Shown: positions 1 to 9,252 of the stretch, in pieces
How the letters are laid out: every line of letters begins with the position of its first letter
How positions within the stretch are numbered: position 1 is the stretch's first letter
Assembly: GCF_004217145.1 (NCBI RefSeq)
Contig: NZ_SHKR01000015.1
Location: 651,340 to 715,339, forward strand
Source of the DNA: Kribbella rubisoli
GTDB lineage: Bacteria > Actinomycetota > Actinomycetes > Propionibacteriales > Kribbellaceae
Direction of reading: 5' to 3'
Length of the DNA stretch: 64,000 nucleotides
Program-made: the position numbers and the translations under genes
Notes under the pieces: model-generated
Database searches by the model: none
What the model was told of the DNA's origin: nothing
Seen by the model: the letters and a program-made list of their open reading frames with translations, nothing else

Positions 1-2
1 TC

Positions 3-3000
3 AACCCTCAGCTGTACGAGGGCATGTGGATGACGAACCGGTACCGCGAGCAGATGAACGCCAAGATGCCGCAGTACTCCGGCTGGACCGGGACGGCCGC
101 GAACTACACCTACGCGGTGGGCCAGACGTCCTACAGCGCGACCACAGCCCTGGACGCGGAGCTGGGCCTGCTGCAGGAGACGGTCCGTACGTACGCGCCG
201 TCGGACAACGTGGTGGGTTGGCTGGAGCCGCACGGAGAGCTGGGCGGCGCCCCGGGGTCGGTGCTGCTGACCGACTTCGGTCCAGTCGCCGACGCCACGT
301 TCCGCACCTTCCTGAAGGACCGCTATTCGTCGTTGTCCGCGCTGGGAAAGGCGTGGTACGCCGATCCGGGCAGGATCAGGTCCTGGGACGACGTGCACGT
401 GCCGGAAGTGGCGAGCTTCCTGGGTTGGGGACCGGACGCGCTGGACATCGGGGGTTCGTGGCGGGTGTCGTATCCGGGCGCTGCTGCGCCTCCGGACGGT
501 TGGGATCAGCCGGGATTCGACGACAGCTCCTGGGGCAGCCTCGTGATGCCGGGCAGCGACCGGGTGGAATTCACCGCGCGGGCGAGCATGCTTGCGCGCC
601 GCACTGTCGAGGTGGGCACGGACTGGCTGACCAAGCATCCGAGGGTCTGGCTCTACCTTTTCGACCTGAACAACAACGTCGCCAACGCCCCGCTCGCCGT
701 GTCGGTGAACGGTCACCACACAGCCGGGGTCCCAGCGACGATCCTCCAGCATTTCGGAGGAGTAGAGGTGACCGACCTGCTGACCGCCGGGCCGAACCTG
801 ATCACTGTGACCCTGCCGAACGGGTTCCTCGGCTACCGGTGCTACCTGACCGGGGACGAGCCGGTCCAGTACCCGAGTCTGGGTCCGCTGCGCAACGCGC
901 AGTGGGTCGACTTCCAGGACTGGAGCCGGTGGACACGGCAGCAGGCGGTGCGGCGTGGGGTGGAGATGATCCGGCAGGAGGATCCGGAGCGGCCGGTGAT
1001 CTTGATGTCGCCGGATCCCTACGCGGATCTGCTGAAGCAGGTCGCGGCCGCGTACGGAGCGAACTTCCACAACACCGGCTACATGGCGGGGTTCTGGGCC
1101 GAGTTCCACACCTTGCTGGCCCGGAGCGCGGGGCGGCCGTCCACGGCCGAGCCGGGTAACGGTGCGCCGAACGCTGATCAGTTCAAGTCGTTCTGGGGTC
1201 GCTGGCTCACCGAGGGGCTGAACGGGGTGCACTACTTCCAGAATCAGCAGGAGATCATGTCCAGGCCCGACGTACTGGAGACCTTCCAGGCCAACAAAGC
1301 CATGTACGAGGCCATCGGCAAGTATCACGTACCGGCGGCCGAGGTCGCCGTTCTCTACGACTTGCGCTTTGTCGGACACGGCGGCTTCCCGTGGAACCCG
1401 GAACCCAACACCTGGCTTCCCGGCGGCTACTACGCCAGCAACAGCGGCTTCGCCCTCTTGCCGGTCTGCCCGCGCGACGGAGTCAGTTACCTGGATTTCG
1501 GCGACGGCACGGTGGACAAGTACCGGGTCATCGTCGACGCCAACTCACCGTTCATGGACGAGGAACTGGTCGACCAGATCGAGGCGTGGGTTCGCAACGG
1601 TGGCACCTTTGTCACCTACATGCAGACGGGGCGGCACACCAGCACGGATGCGAATGCCTGGCCGATCAATCGGCTGACCGGATACCAGGTCGAGGGCATG
1701 GACACCTATACCGTCCACCCGCCGGCTCTCGGCCAGCAGTCCTTCTCCGCGGACGCGAAGCATCCGCTCCGGGCGGCCCCCGGCCAGCAGGTGTTCACCG
1801 ACACGAACTGGCTCGCCGGTGCACAGGGCAGTGGACTGAGGCTGCGCCGGATCGCTCCTGACGCCCAGGATCTGCTGCTGTGGGAGGACGACGGCACGGT
1901 GGCGGCCGGGATGCGCAAGCTGGGCCAGGGTCAGATCATCCACCTGGGCTGCCACTTCGAAGAGATCATGGACCGCAACCCCGCTCCTGACACCACCACG
2001 TTCCTGGGCCAGGTGATGGACTACCTGAAGGTGGCCCGGGTGCCCGCGCGGGCGGCGAACGCAATCTTCCGGCACTACATCTCGAACACCGGCCTGCACG
2101 ATTTCTGGGTCCTGTACAACGACACCGCCGACCCGGTCACCACAGACCTCGTGTTCACCACGCCCGCCGCGCCGACTGTGTTGAGCGAGCTGAACTCCTC
2201 CGCGACCACTGCGGTGACCAAGAAGTCCGGCATTCCCGGGGTGTATGGCATCACCCTTGGCGCGCACGAGACCAGGATGTTCGTCAGTGCGCGCGCGGAC
2301 GTAGCCGCGTCGCCGCTGGAGTGGCTCACGGTCCAACGGGACTGGTGGGCCGGAACGACCGAGCCAGAGCCGAATGTGTTGCCGACCAAGGCACAACTGC
2401 AGCGCAACGCCGTGGACATCACCAACGACTGGGCCTTCTTGCCTGTGGACAACTCGACACCGGAACAGATCGCGGCGCTGGTCGCCGCGGATGCGGATGA
2501 TTCCGGATGGGAGCGGCACGACCTCGGCATCTTCACCCTCCCGAACCACCCTGACGTGCGCCACGCGGTGATGCGCAAACGATTCACGATCCCGGCAGGC
2601 TGGTCCACCGGCGAGATCCAGCTGTGGCTGTGGATGGACCGGGAGAACACGATCTTCCATGACTCCGGGCGGATCTACCTGGACGGAGTCATGCTCAACG
2701 ACTTCAGTAGCGGCGGGCTGGCCGGGGTGCCGGCGAACACGCTGCTGCCCCCGGGTGAGCATGTCATCGCCTTGGAGATCAAGGGCGCGACCGTGGGCAC
2801 TGGTGTGACCGCCAGCGCCTGGGCCTACCGCATCCCGGAACCTGACGCCCGCCAGGATCTGACCGGCACCTGGACGGTCACCGGACTGGACAGCATCCAC
2901 GACGGCGGCGAGGCCACCCTGCCGGGCACCTTCACGGGCTCTTACGCCGCCCGCGACGTGACGATCGATCCCGCCCACAAGGGATCCCAGGCGGTCGTCT

Positions 3001-3227
3001 ACATCCACCGCACCGGTGCGTCCATCAACGGGATCCTGATCAACGGGACCTTCATCGGTGACCTGTATCCGGCCACCAAGGTGGGCGACACGCTGCTGGT
3101 GAACATCACCAGCAAGATCGACTACGGCCGGCCGAACCGGATCGAGTTGGTCGCGGCGAACCCCAACGGGCCGTCAACCGTCCCCAAGATCGAAATCCGG
3201 TATTACAACCCCACCGTCTATCCGTAA
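3..3227 (+). CDS. GH42-like beta-glycosidase, 5'-partial
   Basis: Large glycoside hydrolase whose reading frame is open to the first bases of the window, so the N-terminus is missing; about 1074 residues are present. The early part resembles the GH42/clan GH-A catalytic barrel. The segment WLEPHGE (about residue 70) is placed like the acid/base Glu, and STAEPGNG (about residue 375) like the nucleophile region. A jelly-roll sugar-binding insert (GWDQPGFDDSSWG) interrupts the barrel, and another galactose-binding-like domain lies near the C-terminus. A Rossmann-like domain typical of GH42 trimerisation follows the barrel. Its exact substrate is not evident; the following alpha-mannosidase suggests plant or fungal glycan breakdown. 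Confidence is good for a clan A glycosidase and moderate for GH42. Confidence 0.7.
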   Translation, partial: NPQLYEGMWMTNRYREQMNAKMPQYSGWTGTAANYTYAVGQTSYSATTALDAELGLLQETVRTYAPSDNVVGWLEPHGELGGAPGSVLLTDFGPVADATFRTFLKDRYSSLSALGKAWYADPGRIRSWDDVHVPEVASFLGWGPDALDIGGSWRVSYPGAAAPPDGWDQPGFDDSSWGSLVMPGSDRVEFTARASMLARRTVEVGTDWLTKHPRVWLYLFDLNNNVANAPLAVSVNGHHTAGVPATILQHFGGVEVTDLLTAGPNLITVTLPNGFLGYRCYLTGDEPVQYPSLGPLRNAQWVDFQDWSRWTRQQAVRRGVEMIRQEDPERPVILMSPDPYADLLKQVAAAYGANFHNTGYMAGFWAEFHTLLARSAGRPSTAEPGNGAPNADQFKSFWGRWLTEGLNGVHYFQNQQEIMSRPDVLETFQANKAMYEAIGKYHVPAAEVAVLYDLRFVGHGGFPWNPEPNTWLPGGYYASNSGFALLPVCPRDGVSYLDFGDGTVDKYRVIVDANSPFMDEELVDQIEAWVRNGGTFVTYMQTGRHTSTDANAWPINRLTGYQVEGMDTYTVHPPALGQQSFSADAKHPLRAAPGQQVFTDTNWLAGAQGSGLRLRRIAPDAQDLLLWEDDGTVAAGMRKLGQGQIIHLGCHFEEIMDRNPAPDTTTFLGQVMDYLKVARVPARAANAIFRHYISNTGLHDFWVLYNDTADPVTTDLVFTTPAAPTVLSELNSSATTAVTKKSGIPGVYGITLGAHETRMFVSARADVAASPLEWLTVQRDWWAGTTEPEPNVLPTKAQLQRNAVDITNDWAFLPVDNSTPEQIAALVAADADDSGWERHDLGIFTLPNHPDVRHAVMRKRFTIPAGWSTGEIQLWLWMDRENTIFHDSGRIYLDGVMLNDFSSGGLAGVPANTLLPPGEHVIALEIKGATVGTGVTASAWAYRIPEPDARQDLTGTWTVTGLDSIHDGGEATLPGTFTGSYAARDVTIDPAHKGSQAVVYIHRTGASINGILINGTFIGDLYPATKVGDTLLVNITSKIDYGRPNRIELVAANPNGPSTVPKIEIRYYNPTVYP

Positions 3228-3270
3228 GCGTGACCGCACAGACGTCGGCGATCCCCTGCGCCGGTGGGTA

Positions 3271-3309
3271 CGACCAGGGCGGCCGCGGTGAAACCGGCTG
3301 CCCTGGTCG
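3271..3309 (+). terminator. Strong hairpin between the glycosidase and mannosidase genes
   Basis: A perfect 10-bp inverted repeat (CGACCAGGGC at 3271-3280 with GCCCTGGTCG at 3300-3309) encloses further complementary bases that can extend the stem. There is no T-tract, which is common for actinobacterial terminators. It lies 44 bp after the glycosidase stop and before the chosen start of the mannosidase at 3351, so it also argues against the longer in-frame start at 3264. Confidence 0.5.
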
Positions 3310-3350
3310 GTGCCGTGACCGGCAGCCGACCAACACCGGAGGGCAACACC

Positions 3351-6300
3351 GTGCATGAGAACCGCTCAGTCGTCGAGGACCGCGTGGAACAGGTGCTCAT
3401 CCATCGGCTGCGGCCGGGCATCTACACCCACTCGCTCGGCCTGCAAGTCGACTTCTGGCAACCCTCGGGTGAGCCCGTCCCGGTCGCCGACGCGCTGGCG
3501 GCAAGCTACAGCCCCTTCGCTGTGGGCTCGATGTGGGGACCGGCATGGGCAAGCACGTGGTTCCGGGTCCGCGGACGGGTCCCGCAGAGCTGGTCAGGGC
3601 GGCGTGTCGAGGCGGTCATCGATCTCGGCTTCACCCACCCCGAGCCGGGACGGCAGGCGGAGGGATTGGTGTACGACGCCGGCGGTCGACCCGTCAAGGG
3701 GCTTGCACCCCGGACGAGCCATGTCCCCATCGCCGCACCGGCCACGGGCACGGAGGAGGTGCTGCTCTACGTCGAGGCGGCGGCCAATCCCTGGCTGTCG
3801 GCGATGAGCGGAATCGGAAGCCCGAGGGGCGACGTACTGACCTCGGACAACGAACCGCTGTACCGCCTGGCCCGAGCCGACCTCGCAGTGCTGGACGAGG
3901 ACGTCTGGCACCTGAACCTCGATGCCGAGGTGCTGTGGGAACTGATGCGCGAGTTGCCTATCCATGACGCACGCCGGCACGAGATCCTCCGTGCGCTGGA
4001 GCGGATGCTGGACGTCCTTGACATGCAGGACATCCCGGCTTCGGCGGGCCGAGCGCGGCAGGAACTCGCCGAGGTCCTCGCGCGCCCGGCTCACGCAAGC
4101 GCCCACCGGATCTCCGCCGTCGGCCACGCACATATCGACACGGCCTGGATGTGGCCTCTGCGGGAGACCATCCGGAAGTGCAGCCGCACCTTTTCCAACG
4201 TCGTGGACCTCGCGCGCGACTATCCGGAACTGAGGTTTGCCTGTTCACAGGCCCAGCAGTACGCGTGGATCAAGGCGAGCCAGCCGGAGCTGTATGCCCG
4301 GATCAAGTCCGCGGTTCGCTCTGGCGCCTGGGAGCCGGTCGGTGGCATGTGGGTAGAGTCCGACACCTATCTCCCCGGCGGTGAGGCGCTCGCGAGACAA
4401 CTCGTCCATGGTGCGAGGTTCTTCGCCGACGAGTTCGGTGTCGAGACGGACGGCATCTGGCTGCCTGATTCCTTCGGATACACCGCTGCGCTTCCGCAGC
4501 TGGCCAAACTTGCCGGCGCGCGCTGGTGCTTGCTGCTGAAGCTCAGATGGAACGACACGAACAAGTTCCCGCACAACACCTTCTGGTGGGAAGGGATCGA
4601 TGGGACCCGGGTCTTCACCCACCACCCGCCGATCGACACCTACGCCTCGGCGCTCACCGCGGGCGAGCTGGCTCATGCGGCGAGCACGTACGCGGAGAAG
4701 GGCGTCGCCACCAGGTCTTTGGCCATGTTCGGATACGGCGACGGCGGTGGTGGCCCGACACGGGAGATGCTGGAAAAGGCACGACGGCTGCGCAGTCTGG
4801 AAGGATCGCCCAGCGTCGCGGTCGAATCGGCCGGCAACTTCTTCGACAAGGCGATGGACGAGTACCCCGACGCCCCGGTGTGGTCGGGTGAGCTCTACCT
4901 CGAGTTGCACCGGGGGACCTACACCACGCAGGCGACGATGAAGGCCGGCAACCAGTTGTGCGAGCGTCTCCTCCGTGAGGCGGAGCTGTGGGCGGCGACA
5001 GCCGCTGCCAACGGCACCTTCTCCTATCCGTACGACCAGCTTGATCAGTTGTGGAAGACCGTTCTGCTGCACCAGTTCCACGACATCCTGCCGGGCACCT
5101 CGATCGCGTGGGTGCATCGAGAGGCGCGTGCGGCATACGAGAAGGTACAGACTGAGCTGGAGAGCATCATCGCGGAAGCGGCCACTGCGTTGCAGCTGGC
5201 CGGCACCGGTCGCAACCTGCTCAATGCCGCGCCGCACGAGCGGGCAGAGGTCATCGCGGTGCTGCCCGAGGCGGCGGCCGGCGCGGGGACGAGGCAGGAA
5301 TTATCTGATGGCCGGAGCGCAACCTGGGCGGTGGCGCCCGCACTCGGTGCCGGCACCACGACATCCGGCGCACCCGCGGACCTGATGCCGGTGACCGTCG
5401 ACGACCTGGTCCTCGACAACGGCCTGATCCGCGTGTCCGTCGACGAGAACGGGCTGATCACGTCGATCTACGATCACCTGAACTCGCGGGAGACCATCGC
5501 CGCGGGCGGTGCCGCCAATCTGCTGCAGGTGCACCCGGACCATCCCGCGAGCTGGGACGCCTGGAACCTCGATGGGCACTATCGGCACAGTCATGTCGAC
5601 CTCGTCAAGGCCGACGCCGTCGAGATCCTCGACGAGGGACCGTTGCTCGGGGCACTTCAGGCGCGGCGATCGTTCGGCACGTCGACAGTGATCCAGACGC
5701 TCGTGCTGCGCGCCGGAAGCCGCCGCCTCGAGGTAGCGACCGAGGTCGACTGGCACGAAGCAGAGAAGGTGCTCAAGATTGCCCTTCCCCTCCGGCTGCA
5801 CGCCACCGAAGAGTCTGCGGAGATTCAGTTCGGTCATCTGCGCCGACAGATCCACACCAATACCAGTTGGGATGCTGCCCGCTTCGAGCTGTATGCGCAC
5901 CGGTGGGTGCACCTCGACGAGGCCGGATACGGCATCGCGGTGGTCACCGGGTCGACGTACGGCCACGACATCGAGCGCAGCGGCCGCGAGAGTGGAGCCA
6001 CCACGACGACCGTACGATTGACCCTGTTGCGGGCCACGCGCAACCCTGACCCCACCGCAGACCAGGGCGTCCACCGGTTCGTGTACGCCGTGGTCCCCGG
6101 CGCGAGCGTCGCGGACGCGGTGGCCGAAGGGTACGCGCTCACCCTGCCGTTGCGGCTGGTCGACGCGGTAGGTGCTTTTGAACCACTGGTGATAGTGGAC
6201 AATCCGGCCATCGTGGTGGAGGCGGTCAAATTCGCGGACGATCGCTCGGGCGATCTCGTCGTGCGGATCTATGAGTCGCTCGGTGGCCAGGCTCAGACCG

Positions 6301-6452
6301 ATGTGCGCAGCAGCTTTCCGCTGGAGGCGGCGCACCTGGTCGACCTGCTCGAGCGGCCCATCGCCAAGGTCGACACCACGGACAATGGCGTCCGTCTGGC
6401 GTTACAACCCTTCGAAATCTGCACACTCCGGCTCTCGATCCGCGGTCGGTGA
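3351..6452 (+). CDS. GH38 alpha-mannosidase
   Basis: Family 38 glycoside hydrolase of 1033 residues that removes alpha-linked mannose from oligosaccharides or glycans. The zinc-site motif HAHIDTAWMW lies near residue 258, and the catalytic nucleophile Asp region GIWLPDSFGY near residue 368. The C-terminal half has the usual GH38 beta-sandwich domains. The start is the GTG at 3351, preceded at 3338-3343 by GGAGGG with good spacing; the in-frame GTG at 3264 would translate through a strong hairpin and has no ribosome site. No signal peptide is seen, so the enzyme is probably cytoplasmic and acts on imported oligomannosides. The next gene starts 4 bp after its stop, so the two are probably co-transcribed. 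Confidence 0.93.
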   Translation: MHENRSVVEDRVEQVLIHRLRPGIYTHSLGLQVDFWQPSGEPVPVADALAASYSPFAVGSMWGPAWASTWFRVRGRVPQSWSGRRVEAVIDLGFTHPEPGRQAEGLVYDAGGRPVKGLAPRTSHVPIAAPATGTEEVLLYVEAAANPWLSAMSGIGSPRGDVLTSDNEPLYRLARADLAVLDEDVWHLNLDAEVLWELMRELPIHDARRHEILRALERMLDVLDMQDIPASAGRARQELAEVLARPAHASAHRISAVGHAHIDTAWMWPLRETIRKCSRTFSNVVDLARDYPELRFACSQAQQYAWIKASQPELYARIKSAVRSGAWEPVGGMWVESDTYLPGGEALARQLVHGARFFADEFGVETDGIWLPDSFGYTAALPQLAKLAGARWCLLLKLRWNDTNKFPHNTFWWEGIDGTRVFTHHPPIDTYASALTAGELAHAASTYAEKGVATRSLAMFGYGDGGGGPTREMLEKARRLRSLEGSPSVAVESAGNFFDKAMDEYPDAPVWSGELYLELHRGTYTTQATMKAGNQLCERLLREAELWAATAAANGTFSYPYDQLDQLWKTVLLHQFHDILPGTSIAWVHREARAAYEKVQTELESIIAEAATALQLAGTGRNLLNAAPHERAEVIAVLPEAAAGAGTRQELSDGRSATWAVAPALGAGTTTSGAPADLMPVTVDDLVLDNGLIRVSVDENGLITSIYDHLNSRETIAAGGAANLLQVHPDHPASWDAWNLDGHYRHSHVDLVKADAVEILDEGPLLGALQARRSFGTSTVIQTLVLRAGSRRLEVATEVDWHEAEKVLKIALPLRLHATEESAEIQFGHLRRQIHTNTSWDAARFELYAHRWVHLDEAGYGIAVVTGSTYGHDIERSGRESGATTTTVRLTLLRATRNPDPTADQGVHRFVYAVVPGASVADAVAEGYALTLPLRLVDAVGAFEPLVIVDNPAIVVEAVKFADDRSGDLVVRIYESLGGQAQTDVRSSFPLEAAHLVDLLERPIAKVDTTDNGVRLALQPFEICTLRLSIRGR

Positions 6453-6456
6453 ATGC

Positions 6457-8568
6457 GTGTCAGGTCGATTGTCCGAGACCAGCGCCGTCCAGCTTCGGGT
6501 GCTGCTCGACGCCATCGTTCCCAGCGACGAGTACCCCTCCGCCGCCGACGCCGGTGGTGAGGACTTCGTCCGTGCCGTGCTCGGCGAGCGGCCGGACTGG
6601 ATCCTGCGTATCGACAGAGTGCTGCGGTTGGTCGATGACGAGGCACTCGCCTCGTACGGCGGTGTCTTCGGTGACATCGACCCCTCGGCGCGGACCGCGG
6701 TGCTCGATCGGCTGACAGACGACTCCGACTATGTCTGGCTGGCGCAGCTGATCTGGGGCGGCTACTTCGCCGACGACGGCAACGGGGGCAACCACCGCCA
6801 GGCGTCGTGGTCGATGCTCGGCTGGCGCACTGGACCGCCAGGCTGGCCACCACCGCACACGCCGGCTCCCCGCCGCCTCATCACACCGGATGCGGTGGAG
6901 GATCGCTATGACGTGGTCGTCATCGGATCTGGCGCGGGCGGCAGTACTGTCGCTTGCCACCTGGCCGAGGCCGGCCGATCCGTGCTCCTCGTCGAGGCCG
7001 GCGGCTGGCCGCAGACGCCGGACCTCTCCGGTGACCATCTACGGAGTCCTCGGATGAACTGGGGCCTGACCGCTCACAGCGGGCCGGCGGCAGACGGTCA
7101 CCCGCGTGTATTCGACGACGGCACCGGCTCGGTCGTGCTGCGCCCCTCGGATCCGCAATGGAGCAACAACGCGTTCACCGTCGGCGGGGGCACTCGTGTG
7201 TACGGTGCGCAGGCCTGGCGCTTCGGCCCCCTCGACTTCGCGATGGCCTCGCACTACGGCGTTCCGAAGTCGAGTGCTCTGGCGGACTGGCCGTTCGGCT
7301 ACGACGAACTGGAGCCGTACTACGAACAGGCCGAATGGGAGGTCGGTGTCAGCGGCGGCATTGACAACAGCCCTTACGCGGGCGTCCGCAGGCGACCACT
7401 GCCGATGCCGCCGCTGCCCACCGGCCCGGCACACGAGACACTCGTCGCCGGCGCCGCCGAGCTCGGCTGGGACACGGTGACCGTTCCTCTCCTGGTCAAT
7501 TCGACGGCCTACCTCGGCCGGCCTGCCTGCCGGCAGTGCTCGATGTGCGTCGGTTTCGCGTGTCCGGTCGACGCGAAGAACGGCAGTCAGAACACGATGC
7601 TCGTGCGCGCGCTGGCGACCGGCCGCTGCCACCTGCTGACCGAGACGTGGGCCCGGCGTCTGGTCGTCGGCAGGGCGGGCCGGGTCGAGAGCGTGTCGCT
7701 CGTCGGAGAGCGTCACTGTCGGCAGTGGACGCGCGATGTCGCCGCGAGCGAGTTCGTGCTGGCCGCTGGAGCGATCGAGTCGGCCCGGCTGTTGCTGAAC
7801 TCCGCGCACGACCGAGAGCCGTCCGGGCTCGGCAACACCACTGACCAGGTCGGGCGGTACCTGCAAGGGCACTCGTACGGCGGTGCCTTGGGCATCTTCG
7901 ACGATCCCATCGAGGATCTGATCGGCCCCGGACCTTCGGTGGCGATAGCCGGATTTCGGCATGACAACGAGTTCGTCATCGGTGGCGGCATCCTCGCCAA
8001 GGAGTTCGTGCCCACGCCCGCGAACACGTTCCGCTATCTGTCGGGAGCCGGGCTGATCGGCCTGCACGGGCTTGCCGCCAAACACGGCATGCGCACGCTG
8101 GCTCCACGGATGATGCGTGTGATGGGTCCGATCCAGGAGGTCACCACGGCTTCGGCGCGGGTCCGCGTCGATCCAGCTGTCGGGGACAGGTTCGGTATCC
8201 CGGTGGTGCGGCTGAGTGGCGACCTGCATCCAGAGGACCATCGCGGCCAGGCATTCCTGTCCGATCGGTCCGCCGAGTGGCTGATGGCATCCGGAGCCAC
8301 CACCGTGGTCCCGATGGCTGCACCCCGGCCGTCCGGGCCGAGCGGAGGCCAGCATCAGGCCGGTACGACTCGGATGGGTGACTCTCCGGCGGCCTCGGTC
8401 ACCGATCCCTTCGGCCGGGTCTGGGGTCACTCCAACGTGCGCGTTGCCGACGGCGGGCTGCACGTCACCAACGGTGGCGTCAACCCGGTGCTCACCATCT
8501 TCGCCAACGCGTTGCGCGTCGCCGACCACATGATCACCGGCACAACTGTGCGCGGCCGGCCTCGCTGA
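6457..8568 (+). CDS. GMC-type FAD dehydrogenase with fused gluconate-dehydrogenase subunit 3-like domain
   Basis: A 703-residue flavoprotein. Residues about 5-130 resemble the small subunit (subunit 3) of membrane gluconate dehydrogenases. The FAD-binding motif VVIGSGAGGS follows at about 154. A CRQCSMC cysteine cluster sits near 357, and the GMC C-terminal domain contains HQAGTTRMG (about 632) and NPVLT. Such enzymes oxidise sugars or sugar acids and pass electrons to a carrier. The GTG at 6457 is chosen because it lies 4 bp after the mannosidase stop, giving translational coupling; the reading frame runs further upstream only inside the mannosidase gene. In related systems subunit 3 is usually a separate protein, so the fusion is notable. 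The substrate is inferred only as a mannose-related sugar. Confidence 0.85.
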   Translation: MSGRLSETSAVQLRVLLDAIVPSDEYPSAADAGGEDFVRAVLGERPDWILRIDRVLRLVDDEALASYGGVFGDIDPSARTAVLDRLTDDSDYVWLAQLIWGGYFADDGNGGNHRQASWSMLGWRTGPPGWPPPHTPAPRRLITPDAVEDRYDVVVIGSGAGGSTVACHLAEAGRSVLLVEAGGWPQTPDLSGDHLRSPRMNWGLTAHSGPAADGHPRVFDDGTGSVVLRPSDPQWSNNAFTVGGGTRVYGAQAWRFGPLDFAMASHYGVPKSSALADWPFGYDELEPYYEQAEWEVGVSGGIDNSPYAGVRRRPLPMPPLPTGPAHETLVAGAAELGWDTVTVPLLVNSTAYLGRPACRQCSMCVGFACPVDAKNGSQNTMLVRALATGRCHLLTETWARRLVVGRAGRVESVSLVGERHCRQWTRDVAASEFVLAAGAIESARLLLNSAHDREPSGLGNTTDQVGRYLQGHSYGGALGIFDDPIEDLIGPGPSVAIAGFRHDNEFVIGGGILAKEFVPTPANTFRYLSGAGLIGLHGLAAKHGMRTLAPRMMRVMGPIQEVTTASARVRVDPAVGDRFGIPVVRLSGDLHPEDHRGQAFLSDRSAEWLMASGATTVVPMAAPRPSGPSGGQHQAGTTRMGDSPAASVTDPFGRVWGHSNVRVADGGLHVTNGGVNPVLTIFANALRVADHMITGTTVRGRPR

Positions 8569-8570
8569 GA

Positions 8571-9051
8571 ACGCTCAGCAGGTCGCCGCCGGCCGCGCTG
8601 AATGCCTGGCCGTCGATCGCAAGGCGCGCCGAAGACGACGAGCGAGGCACTAGGGCAGGGCAGCTGATGGCTTGCTCGATGCTCAGGCCGCCGACGGCCC
8701 GTTCCGGTACCGAGACGGCGGCGTCGTCACCCCATCACGAGCATCCCGAACTCGGTGCCGAGCCGTTCGATGGTGGCGTCGTGAGCGCGGCCCATGACGA
8801 TGACAGCGTCCGCGCCAGCATCGCCCATCATCTCCGCTTCGAGATAGGTGCCGTCCATGGTCTCCGGTCGGCGATCAGCAGATGGTCCGGGAATTCCTCG
8901 CGCAGCGCGCGTACTGCATGGAACCCTCGGCGAGCACGAGTGGGGTCCAGACCTCGATCTAATCGGCTTCGGCCTCCACCGCGATGGCTGCGGTGCGCAG
9001 GGCCTCGGCGTTGGAGGTGAGGTCGAGTTAGATGTGGACGAGAGGCCGGGT
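8571..9051 (-). pseudogene. Decayed 3-keto-L-gulonate-6-phosphate decarboxylase / hexulose-phosphate synthase family gene
   Basis: Reading the minus strand from about 9051 gives TRPLVHI, a TAA stop, LDLTSNAEALRTAAIAVEAE, then a TAG stop in place of the Trp of a DWIEVGTPL-type motif. Frameshifts follow into REEFPDHLLIAD and MDGTYLEAEMMGDAGADA, and a last piece reads GLSIEQAIS and AIDGQAFSAAGGDLLSVL. These pieces are the successive strands of the OMP-decarboxylase-superfamily barrel used by UlaD-type enzymes. At least two nonsense changes and three frameshifts are visible, and an internal segment appears deleted. The gene is convergent with the GMC dehydrogenase. It is clearly non-functional and suggests loss of a sugar-acid pathway from this locus. 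Confidence 0.75.
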
Positions 9052-9252
9052 GAACCGCTGACGGGTCAGACGGTGGTTGCCGAGGCTATGCGCAACTCCA
9101 TCCCCCGTGAAAGCGGTGGTGGCCGGGTCGGGTAGTGGGGCGATCGTGCGCGTGGCACTCGTTGGGGTGGTTTGGGTGGGCCGGGCGCACAGTGCGGTGG
9201 TGGTCGCGCGACCTACGGTTCGAGCACGTTCCGACGGGCTGGAGGAGTGTGT

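Noticed and set aside
3264..3350. 29-residue N-terminal extension of the mannosidase
   Set aside because: It would read through a strong hairpin, has no ribosome site, and GTG 3351 has an ideal one.
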